A stretch of DNA of 38,334 nucleotides, from positions 1 through 38,334 of the forward strand of contig CAMWJV010000017.1 in the NCBI GenBank assembly GCA_947174665.1. Direction: 5' to 3'. Positions 31,799-38,334 of this stretch are shown here, in pieces. Below the pieces are notes generated by a model, which had not been told where the DNA came from, ran no database searches, and saw only the letters and a program-made list of their open reading frames with translations. The position numbers and the translations under genes were made by a program. Position 1 is the first letter of the stretch, and each line of letters begins with the position of its first letter. Origin of the DNA: an uncultured Lachnospiraceae bacterium. GTDB lineage: Bacteria > Bacillota > Clostridia > Lachnospirales > Lachnospiraceae.

Positions 31799-33979
31799 TT
31801 ACTGCCTTACGTATAATTCTATCTGCCGGGCAAGATACTCCCCCGGCTCCACCGGCATCGGCATCCCGGCTTCCATCAGCGCCGAACCTTGATATCTCTT
31901 TCCTGTGTCTGTATCTTCATATACCTTATCTGCCTTAAGCCCTCTCAGCTTCACATAGGTTACCGGCATATTCCCGTGGGTTTCAAGCATTACCACATTG
32001 AGAAGCACCCTGTCACCGTTTTCCGATGTGAACTGCCATGCGGCATGTGCATCCCGGAACGGATCTGAGAGACGATAATAATCCCCTTTTCGGATCAGCT
32101 CCTCATGCTTCTTATATTGCCTGACCTGTTTCCTTATCTCTTCCTTTTCCTCATCTGTAAGCTTTCCCGGGTCGAGTTCATAACCGAATGCGCCCGTCAT
32201 AGCCACAACTCCTCTTGTATGCAGACTTACACTGCGACCGGTCTGGTGGTTGGGTACTGCCGATACATGGGCTGCCACTGCAGAAATCGGATAAAGAAAG
32301 GATGTTCCGTACTGAATCAATACCCTGTCCAATGCATCCGTATTATCGCTGCACCATATCTGGGGGGTATAGTAAAGCATTCCTGCGTCAAATCTTCCTC
32401 CTCCGCCGCTGCAGCCCTCTATCAGCATATCAGGATACCTTGTTGTCAGCTTCTCCAGGAAGTCATACACACCAAGCACATAGTCATAAGCCACTCTTCC
32501 CTGTTTATCCTGCATGGAATATATGTCCGTGATACTCCTGTTCATATCCCATTTTACATATTCTACATTTCCCTGATCCAGAACCCGGCATACGGCATCA
32601 AATACAGCCTCTCTCACCTCTTCCCTTGAAAAGTCAAGGACAAGCTGATTTCTGCCCCGTACCGGCTTTCTGCCGGGTATCCGGAGCGCCCAGTCCGGAT
32701 GCTCCCGGTAGAGGATACTGTCCTCCGAAACCATCTCCGGCTCGATCCAGATTCCGAATTTCACACCTACACCATTGACCTTTTCTATCAGCTCTTTCAG
32801 AGTGCATCCTAATTTCCGCTCGTTGACCTGCCAGTCGCCCAGCCCGCTGTTATCGTCCTCCCGTTTTCCGAACCATCCGTCATCCATGACCACCATGTCA
32901 ATCCCAAGGGCTGCTGCATTTTCCGCCAGCCTGGAGATAGTCTCTCCATCAAAATCAAAATACGCCGCTTCCCAGCTGTTTAGTATCACGGGCCTGGGCT
33001 GGTCGCGATACTTACTTCTGCAGATATGGTTCAGGATACACCTGTGAAATTGTATGGACAACTGTCCAAAACCTTTATCTGTATAGCTGAGAATCGTCTC
33101 CGGAACAGTCAGATTCTCACCCTGCTCCAATGAGTAATGGAATAAATCGCTTTGCAGTCCCATGAGCATTCGTGTCTGACCGTACTGATCCCTTTCCGCC
33201 TCACACATGAAATTACCGCTGTAGACAAAAACCAGCCCATAGCAGCCTCCATGCTCCTCTGTGGTATCTTTTCCCGCGAGGATAACTGCCGGATTATACT
33301 GATGGCTCGAGGTTCCCCTGCGGCTCCCGATGCAGAAGCTTCCATGGGCAATTTCCCGGCGCTGAAGATTGCGTTCCATGACATGTCTTCCCCAAAAGCT
33401 GAGCAGGTCATAATCCCCTGTCATAAAGTCAAGACAGGCTGATGCGGCTTTCTCCACAATAATGCTTCCCGTGCCGCAATTGCTGATCTCAGCGCTTCTG
33501 GTAATAATGTCTTCCTTTTCCAGTACTCCATATAAGAGCTTTACCTGCACCCTGCTGGCAGAATCTTCCAGCAGAATTTCCAGTGTCTCCGCCTCCTCCT
33601 CCGATGCGTAGACCGCCGGAAGTCCCTTTAATGCATATTTTCCTCTATATATCCTGTGGCTTACATAGCGCAGATCACAACATTCTGATTCATCCCCATT
33701 GCGAATCACCAGCGCACTGTTACGGTAATCTCCCGTTCCCAGCACCGGATATTCCTGAGGAAGCACATCCATGGAGTAGGTTCTGTCAGCTCCAGCATCA
33801 AAGGGATTTCCGGAAAATCCTCTGTCATAATAGGTCAGCAGGTAATCCATACTGCCGGTTATTTTTCCCCCATAATACAAATGTAAAAGGAAGCCGAAAT
33901 TATCCACCTTCATCTGATATGTGGCATGCTCCGTCTGTAATGTAAAAATTCGATTTTCCTGCTGATAATGTATTCCCAT
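31799..33979 (-). CDS. Alpha-galactosidase, glycoside hydrolase family 36
   Basis: With the ATG at 33979 the protein has 726 residues, the normal size for tetrameric bacterial GH36 enzymes. A GTG eleven codons upstream lacks a ribosome site. The N-terminal beta-sandwich carries 'FSGNPFDAGADRTYSMDVLPQEYP'-type motifs (read in parts). The barrel has 'NSWEAAYFDFD', 'VVMDDGWFGKREDD' and 'GIWIEPEMVSEDS'. The nucleophile is Asp478 in 'VKWDMNR' and the acid/base Asp545 in 'IWCSDNTDA'. Conserved 'CSGGGGRFD' lies between them. It is cytoplasmic and removes alpha-1,6-galactose from raffinose, stachyose or melibiose taken up by the linked transporter. It follows the permease gene after a small hairpin and precedes the amylosucrase-like gene by 20 bases. 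Confidence 0.96.
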   Translation of the reverse strand: MGIHYQQENRIFTLQTEHATYQMKVDNFGFLLHLYYGGKITGSMDYLLTYYDRGFSGNPFDAGADRTYSMDVLPQEYPVLGTGDYRNSALVIRNGDESECCDLRYVSHRIYRGKYALKGLPAVYASEEEAETLEILLEDSASRVQVKLLYGVLEKEDIITRSAEISNCGTGSIIVEKAASACLDFMTGDYDLLSFWGRHVMERNLQRREIAHGSFCIGSRRGTSSHQYNPAVILAGKDTTEEHGGCYGLVFVYSGNFMCEAERDQYGQTRMLMGLQSDLFHYSLEQGENLTVPETILSYTDKGFGQLSIQFHRCILNHICRSKYRDQPRPVILNSWEAAYFDFDGETISRLAENAAALGIDMVVMDDGWFGKREDDNSGLGDWQVNERKLGCTLKELIEKVNGVGVKFGIWIEPEMVSEDSILYREHPDWALRIPGRKPVRGRNQLVLDFSREEVREAVFDAVCRVLDQGNVEYVKWDMNRSITDIYSMQDKQGRVAYDYVLGVYDFLEKLTTRYPDMLIEGCSGGGGRFDAGMLYYTPQIWCSDNTDALDRVLIQYGTSFLYPISAVAAHVSAVPNHQTGRSVSLHTRGVVAMTGAFGYELDPGKLTDEEKEEIRKQVRQYKKHEELIRKGDYYRLSDPFRDAHAAWQFTSENGDRVLLNVVMLETHGNMPVTYVKLRGLKADKVYEDTDTGKRYQGSALMEAGMPMPVEPGEYLARQIELYVRQ

Positions 33980-34015
33980 AATATCTCTTTCTACCGCCTT
34001 ATCTATGCTCACTTA

Positions 34016-34040
34016 TAACAGTTCAGCCCACGAACTGTTA
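34016..34040 (-). repeat. Post-stop hairpin between permease and alpha-galactosidase genes
   Basis: A perfect 9-base-pair hairpin (TAACAGTTC at 34016-34024, GAACTGTTA at 34032-34040) begins 2 bases after the permease stop. No T-run follows. Its arm matches the arm core of the stem-loop at 29599-29670. Confidence 0.6.
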
Positions 34041-34042
34041 AT

Positions 34043-34888
34043 CTACTTTACTGCTCCGTTTGTTACTCCGTTCAGAATCTGTCTCTGGCAGATCAGATAA
34101 AAGATCAGAATCGGAATCAGGGACAACAGATAGGACGCAAATGCCAGATTGTAATTGGTGCCGAACTGTGACTGGAAGTTTAACTGTGCCAGAGGCAGAG
34201 TATTTTTACCGGAACCTGCCATAATGATAAGAGGCGTCATCACATCATTCCATACAGCCAGCGCCGTAATGACCGCTACCGTAGCATGCATGGGAGACAT
34301 AATGGGGAAAATAACCTTCCAGTAAGTGGTCCATGTGGACGCACCGTCTACTTTAGCCGCTTCCTCCAGCGCCATAGGTATATTCACAAGGTATCCTGAA
34401 TAAAGCATAATATTCATCGGCATGTAAAACACAATATATAAGATGATGACCCCGGCCCAGTTAGCCAGTTTCAATTCTGCCGTCTGCTTTGCCAATGGCA
34501 TCATCAGTATGGCAAAGGGCACAAACATACCGCTGACAATAAACAGGTAGACAAAGTTATAAAATTTACTGTGCGCTTTATTTCTGCCCAACGCATACCC
34601 CATCAGGGAGTGAATCAGAATAGATAAGCCCACTGTAAGCACAGAAATCAGTACACTGTTCCCAAGAGAATGCCAGAAGTCAGTCACCTCCATTGCCTCT
34701 CTGAAATTACTAAGGCTCCATGTCTTGGGCAGTGATAAAATGCCGCTGATACTGTTTGTCATTTCCGCCGGCTGCTTAAACGCAATTACAATTGTCATAT
34801 AGAGCGGAAATATTATTGTCGAGAGACCGAGAATCAGCAAGCATAACGCAACCCTGTTTGTTTTTCCCACTGTAGACGTATGTTTCAT
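34043..34888 (-). CDS. Raffinose-type ABC transporter permease (MalG type)
   Basis: The 281-residue protein has six membrane helices and the EAA loop 'EEAAKVDGASTWTTYWKVIFP'. The end 'CQRQILNGVTNGAVK' is typical of MsmG/RafG-like permeases. Its ATG overlaps the TGA of the partner permease (ATGA), so the two are translationally coupled. It should import alpha-galactosides with the adjacent binding protein. Confidence 0.94.
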   Translation of the reverse strand: MKHTSTVGKTNRVALCLLILGLSTIIFPLYMTIVIAFKQPAEMTNSISGILSLPKTWSLSNFREAMEVTDFWHSLGNSVLISVLTVGLSILIHSLMGYALGRNKAHSKFYNFVYLFIVSGMFVPFAILMMPLAKQTAELKLANWAGVIILYIVFYMPMNIMLYSGYLVNIPMALEEAAKVDGASTWTTYWKVIFPIMSPMHATVAVITALAVWNDVMTPLIIMAGSGKNTLPLAQLNFQSQFGTNYNLAFASYLLSLIPILIFYLICQRQILNGVTNGAVK

Positions 34889-35754
34889 AGCTGCTCCTCC
34901 TTTGAACCGGAAAATTTCATCTGCGCCACGGAAATGATCACAATTACAATAAAGAATACTACCGCATTTGCGCTCTGGAATCCGAATTGCCCGCCTGACA
35001 TACCGTTGTTATAGATCAGGTAGGAAATGGATTCCGTACTCTGCGCCGGGCCGCCCTTTGTCAATGCCATGATCTGATCAAATACCATCAGAAAGTTCTT
35101 TACACAGAGCACCATATTGATGGAAAAGAACGGAATGATCAGCGGAAACGTAAGGTAACGGAACCTTTTCCATCCTGTAGCTCCATCCAGGCCGCCAGCT
35201 TCATACACATCTTCGGGCACTGTCTGCAGTCCTGAAATGTATATAATTGTGTTCATCGCAATCGCCTGCCATGCGCACACAATCATGACACCGATCCATG
35301 CCTTGCTCGGACTTGATAAAATACTTGTGCTCAATGATTTTATTCCCACCATATCTGCCAGTGCCGGAAGAATATAGGTGAAAAAGTAATTGAAAATATA
35401 TCCCACAACCAGCGATCCCAATATGTTCGGCAAAAAATAAGCTCCGCGGAAAAATCCTTTTGCACGGATTCTGCTGTTTAATCCCATTGCCAGTATCAGG
35501 CTGACCACGTTTACCACAATTGTAGTCACTACTGCCAGCTTAATTGTAAACAAATAAGATTTTCCCACGCGGGCATCGGAAAATAAGTCAATATAATTGC
35601 GCAGCCCGACCCAGTCATATTTTCCAAACCCTTTAAAATTTGTAAAACTGTATATCACACCGCGTATCAGCGGAATGGTGTTAAAGCAGACAAACAGGGC
35701 CAGGATTGGTATGGTAATCAGCAAAAATGTTCGTTTTCTCTCATTTTTCATCAT
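34885..35754 (-). CDS. Raffinose-type ABC transporter permease (MalF type)
   Basis: Starting at the ATG with AGGAG 4 bases upstream gives 289 residues ('MMKNERKRTFLLITIP'); a TTG five codons earlier is less likely because it would place the ribosome site inside the coding region. The protein has six membrane helices and the EAA loop 'YEAGGLDGATGWKRFRYLTFP'. It forms the channel with the following MalG-type permease. Confidence 0.93.
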   Translation of the reverse strand: MMKNERKRTFLLITIPILALFVCFNTIPLIRGVIYSFTNFKGFGKYDWVGLRNYIDLFSDARVGKSYLFTIKLAVVTTIVVNVVSLILAMGLNSRIRAKGFFRGAYFLPNILGSLVVGYIFNYFFTYILPALADMVGIKSLSTSILSSPSKAWIGVMIVCAWQAIAMNTIIYISGLQTVPEDVYEAGGLDGATGWKRFRYLTFPLIIPFFSINMVLCVKNFLMVFDQIMALTKGGPAQSTESISYLIYNNGMSGGQFGFQSANAVVFFIVIVIISVAQMKFSGSKEEQL

Positions 35755-35775
35755 CAATCTCCTATACAATGTTTC

Positions 35776-35802
35776 GCATCCGTCCTTTCAGCGTCCGGAT
35801 GC
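35776..35802 (-). repeat. Hairpin between binding-protein and permease genes
   Basis: A perfect 7-base inverted repeat (GCATCCG at 35776-35782, CGGATGC at 35796-35802) lies 30 bases after the binding-protein stop and 21 bases before the permease start. Such hairpins often keep binding-protein mRNA more abundant than permease mRNA; that role is inferred. Confidence 0.55.
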
Positions 35803-35832
35803 CATATTATTTTTGATGGTTCCGCCTGCTGA

Positions 35833-37110
35833 TCATTTCTCACCCGAACTGTCAGCATAATCCTGCACCAGGCGGATAATATCCCGGTTGTATCTCTGCC
35901 AGTTTTTGTCAAAAGTCGCAAGAAAGGTATCTACGTCCTTCTCCAGCAAAAAGGTCTGGAGCAGTGCATCCACTGACATTTCCGAAGGGTAATAGTGGTC
36001 CTGGTAGTCTGTCATATTTCCTTCTTCAATAAATGTACGCATTCCGTCAAGCATGGAAGCAAGCTGAAAATTACCTTTTTTGCACGGAATTGCCTTTTGA
36101 TCGTCAATATATTTCTGTATATTTTCATATTCAAGAAGGAAGTCTAAAACCTCGTATGCCGCCTCCTTGTTTTTACACTGGGACGTGATACAGAATCCAA
36201 GGTCAATTCCTGAATTCAGTGTTCTGTCCTCTCTCCGGTCGCTTGCCGGCATAACAAAGGAGTCCACATTCAGATTCGGGTTCACGGATAAAATGTACGG
36301 CGTTGCATAGCTTCCAATAGGATACATTGCCGATTCTCCTCTGGCAAAAGCAGTACAGGCATCACTGTACCCATAGGCAAACGGGTCATTGGGCCCATAG
36401 GGCAGCAGCTCCAGATACTTTTCCGACAATTGCCTGTACTCCTCTGTAAATGTGGTCTCCCCTTTATTCACCTGCTTTGCCGTATCCGAGGGGGAAAGCT
36501 CTACAGCCATGGCATTCCATGGCGCAAGGCAGGTCCAGGTATCCTTAAATCCGAAATAAAATGGAAGAATTCCTTCCGCCTTTATCTCGTCACACAACTG
36601 CGTCAGCTCACTCCATGTCTCGGGAATCTGCCACCCATGCTCTTCGAACATATCCTTGTTGTACAGAATTCCGGCGGCATTCGCCACATAAGGCAGCATG
36701 TAAGTGCCATCTGTGGGAACCAGCTCCAATGACTCGGCAATATCCAGATATCCCGGATTGATATCCTGCAATCCCGCATAATCCGCAATGTCCGCAAGAA
36801 TCTCCGCATCCACAAAGTAGGAATAATTGATGTCTCCACCGATTCCGATAATATCCGGATAATCCTCCCGGATAAACCTTGTCTTCAAAATGGTCATTGC
36901 GTCATTTGGAGAACTGATCGTCAGATGAATTGTGTCATGGGTTGCATTGAACTCGTCTTCTACCGTCTCAAAGTAATTTGCCGCTTCCGGTTTATATTGA
37001 ACAATCTCAATTTCAATCTTATCCGAGGAAGTCCCACAGCCTTGAAGTGGCAGTGCGGCGGCCATGCATCCAAATGCCAGTCCCAAGCATTTTAACCTGT
37101 TTCCTTTCAT
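35833..37110 (-). CDS. Raffinose-type solute-binding lipoprotein
   Basis: The 425-residue protein has a lipoprotein signal ending 'LQGC' (Cys25) and is a standard extracellular sugar-binding protein: 'IVQYKPEAANYFETVEDEFNA' pattern, 'MLPYVANAAGILYNKDMFEEHG', 'IPETWSELTQLCDEI' and 'FARGESAMYPIGSYA'. It should capture raffinose-family oligosaccharides at the membrane for the two permeases encoded after it. It is the first gene of the operon, preceded by AGAGGAG and a regulatory gap shared with the divergent AraC-type gene. Confidence 0.93.
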   Translation of the reverse strand: MKGNRLKCLGLAFGCMAAALPLQGCGTSSDKIEIEIVQYKPEAANYFETVEDEFNATHDTIHLTISSPNDAMTILKTRFIREDYPDIIGIGGDINYSYFVDAEILADIADYAGLQDINPGYLDIAESLELVPTDGTYMLPYVANAAGILYNKDMFEEHGWQIPETWSELTQLCDEIKAEGILPFYFGFKDTWTCLAPWNAMAVELSPSDTAKQVNKGETTFTEEYRQLSEKYLELLPYGPNDPFAYGYSDACTAFARGESAMYPIGSYATPYILSVNPNLNVDSFVMPASDRREDRTLNSGIDLGFCITSQCKNKEAAYEVLDFLLEYENIQKYIDDQKAIPCKKGNFQLASMLDGMRTFIEEGNMTDYQDHYYPSEMSVDALLQTFLLEKDVDTFLATFDKNWQRYNRDIIRLVQDYADSSGEK

Positions 37111-37160
37111 ATTACTTCTCCTCTCTTTTTGATAAAAACATCATAACATATCATAATGCC

Positions 37161-37249
37161 ACTCAAAATACCAGCATTTTGTCTGTTTTATTCCTTTTTG
37201 CCACTTTTTAGAAATTAATTTGAAGTCATCTAGCATTTTGGTATATAAT
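37161..37249. promoter_or_regulatory. Divergent promoter and operator region between the raffinose operon and its regulator
   Basis: For the plus strand, TTGAAG (37220-37225) and TATAAT (37244-37249) are 18 bases apart and should drive the regulator gene. For the minus strand, TTGAGT (complement of 37161-37166) faces TATGAT (complement of 37140-37145) with a short 15-base spacer. The motif AGCATTTTG occurs twice in direct orientation (37173 and 37232), and the first lies in a palindrome AAAAT...ATTTT. These are plausible binding sites for the AraC-type protein. Confidence 0.55.
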
Positions 37250-37274
37250 GTTTTTGAATATAGTGAGGTGACTT

Positions 37275-38132
37275 ATGAGCGAGGTGATTTTTTCCGTCTT
37301 TCCAAGTGAAAATTTTGTTGACCTGGGCCTGTATCAGTTTGGCTGGGAACAATGTGACCCATCTCATTCTTTCGGCCCTGCTGCCAGGAATCACTATTTA
37401 TTTCATTATTGTCTGTCCGGAACCGGCACTCTTTATGCACAAAATGATAAAAAAGAAACCCTTACCTTTCAGATTAAGAGCGGGCAGGGTTTTATGATCT
37501 TCCCCCATCAGATATGTACTTATATTGCGGATCAGGAAATCCCCTGGGAATATGTATGGATAGAATTCGACGGACTGCGTGCAAAGGAAACCGTTGAATT
37601 GGCCGGATTTAGGCCGGAACAGCCGTTATATAGGGCACGGTATAAAGATATTTCGGAAACGATGAAAGAAGAAATGCTATATATCGTAAATCACAGGGAG
37701 GAGTCCCCCTTCCATTTGATCGGGCATCTTTATCTGTTTATAGACAGCCTCGTCCGCTCCTCCACTTCCACCCGGATCAGCAGAGACAACAGCCTGCGGG
37801 ATTTCTATATTAAAGAAGCCTTTTCATTTATTGAACAGAATTTTCAGAATGATATCTCTGTGGAAGACATTGCTGCTAACTGCGGATTAAACCGCAGCTA
37901 TTTCGGAAAAATCTTTCACGAGAGCATGGGGAAAACCCCGCAGGAATTTCTCATATCATACCGCATGACAAAAGCAACGGAACTCTTGAAACTGACAGAT
38001 CTGTCAGTTGGTGATATAGGAAATGCAGTCGGCTATCCTAACCAACTGCATTTTTCCAGAACTTTTAAAAATGTATACGGTGTTTCCCCAAGGCAATGGC
38101 GGTATGAACATGGCGGCAGAAGCCAAAAATAA
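37275..38132 (+). CDS. AraC-family regulator of the alpha-galactoside operon
   Basis: The 285-residue protein has an N-terminal cupin-like sugar-sensing domain ('YLFHYCLSGTGTLYAQND', 'GQGFMIFPHQICTYIAD', 'WEYVWIEFDG') and a C-terminal pair of helix-turn-helix motifs ('ISVEDIAANCGLNRSYFGKI' and 'LSVGDIGNAVGYPNQLHFSR', ending 'FKNVYGVSPRQWR'). It resembles MsmR/RafR-type activators that switch on raffinose or melibiose operons. It is transcribed away from the binding-protein gene and has a GAGGTG ribosome site. Effector and role are inferred from position. Confidence 0.93.
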   Translation: MSEVIFSVFPSENFVDLGLYQFGWEQCDPSHSFGPAARNHYLFHYCLSGTGTLYAQNDKKETLTFQIKSGQGFMIFPHQICTYIADQEIPWEYVWIEFDGLRAKETVELAGFRPEQPLYRARYKDISETMKEEMLYIVNHREESPFHLIGHLYLFIDSLVRSSTSTRISRDNSLRDFYIKEAFSFIEQNFQNDISVEDIAANCGLNRSYFGKIFHESMGKTPQEFLISYRMTKATELLKLTDLSVGDIGNAVGYPNQLHFSRTFKNVYGVSPRQWRYEHGGRSQK

Positions 38133-38144
38133 AGGTATAGAATC

Positions 38145-38334
38145 TCAGCGTGCCTTTATTCTTACGTCCCCGCTGGTGGTGCCGATATGAATCTTCCTCT
38201 CGCCGCTGCCGACGGTTCCCCCCGCATAGTATCCCCTCTTGGAAAAGCATAACACCTCATCAAAAAAGGTGTAGATCTCGCCGCTCGCAGTGTCCACAAA
38301 GAACACCAGGGAAGCCGACTACGGCACCACCAAT
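38145..38334 (-). pseudogene. C-terminal end of a DUF4097-like protein with in-frame stop (edge)
   Basis: On the minus strand the frame ending in TGA at 38145-38147 reads 'DTASGEIYTFFDEVLCF' and ends 'GTVGSGERKIHIGTTSGDVR'. This is the repeated strand pattern, with SGE/SGD turns, that closes DUF4097 (putative adhesin) beta-helix-like domains. An in-frame TAG at 38319-38321, just inside the window edge, interrupts the frame. Upstream of it only four codons are visible ('LVVP'). The gene may be a decayed copy, or the coding frame may differ beyond the edge. It converges on the AraC-type gene, with 12 bases between the stops. Confidence 0.45.

Overview
The window looks like a chromosome segment of a gut anaerobe of the Clostridia, probably Lachnospiraceae. 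The signs are a moderate G+C content, strong AGGAGG-type ribosome sites, a rubredoxin gene, a pyruvoyl SpeD beside a carboxynorspermidine dehydrogenase-like enzyme, and long glycan-uptake operons with lipoprotein binding proteins and no local transporter ATPase. The genus cannot be fixed from sequence reading alone. Most genes lie on the minus strand. I see no rRNA, tRNA, CRISPR array, transposase or prophage gene.

Layout. Positions 1-1203 (minus) hold a two-receiver response regulator followed by the start of a PocR-type sensor protein cut by the window edge. Positions 1394-3000 (plus) hold a lipoprotein serpin and a 53-residue rubredoxin. Positions 3004-10701 (minus) form a polyamine operon in the order speD, small membrane protein, speA-type decarboxylase, speE, membrane-anchored GH3 enzyme, carboxynorspermidine dehydrogenase-like enzyme, GH88 unsaturated uronyl hydrolase. 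A structured leader with a terminator-like hairpin precedes speD. Positions 11160-12380 hold an unknown small protein and a hicA-hicB toxin-antitoxin pair; hicA appears to be transcribed without a leader.

Positions 12473-29559 (minus) form one tightly packed operon of about 17 kb. In transcription order it encodes a LacI regulator, a 964-residue solute-binding protein with two N-terminal beta-sandwich-like modules, two permeases, an NHL-propeller membrane protein, a YIP1-family protein, a DUF5696 protein, two more permeases, a second lipoprotein solute-binding protein, and a GH53 endo-beta-1,4-galactanase. The second binding protein ends in the same CBM61-like module that occurs twice in the GH53 enzyme. 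I infer a surface system that cuts beta-1,4-galactan (pectin side chains), holds the polymer, and imports galacto-oligosaccharides through two dedicated transporters. The fusion of a binding protein to a polysaccharide-binding module, together with the conserved uncharacterised NHL/YIP1/DUF5696 set, is the best candidate for an undescribed system here. Three multi-hairpin elements, related in sequence and showing compensatory arm changes, sit directly after stop codons between genes in the distal half of this operon.

Positions 29889-37110 (minus) form an alpha-galactoside (raffinose-family) operon: binding protein, two permeases, GH36 alpha-galactosidase and an amylosucrase-like GH13 enzyme for the sucrose released. 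A divergent AraC-type regulator (37275-38132) faces it. The right edge holds the C-terminal end of a DUF4097-like reading frame with an in-frame stop.
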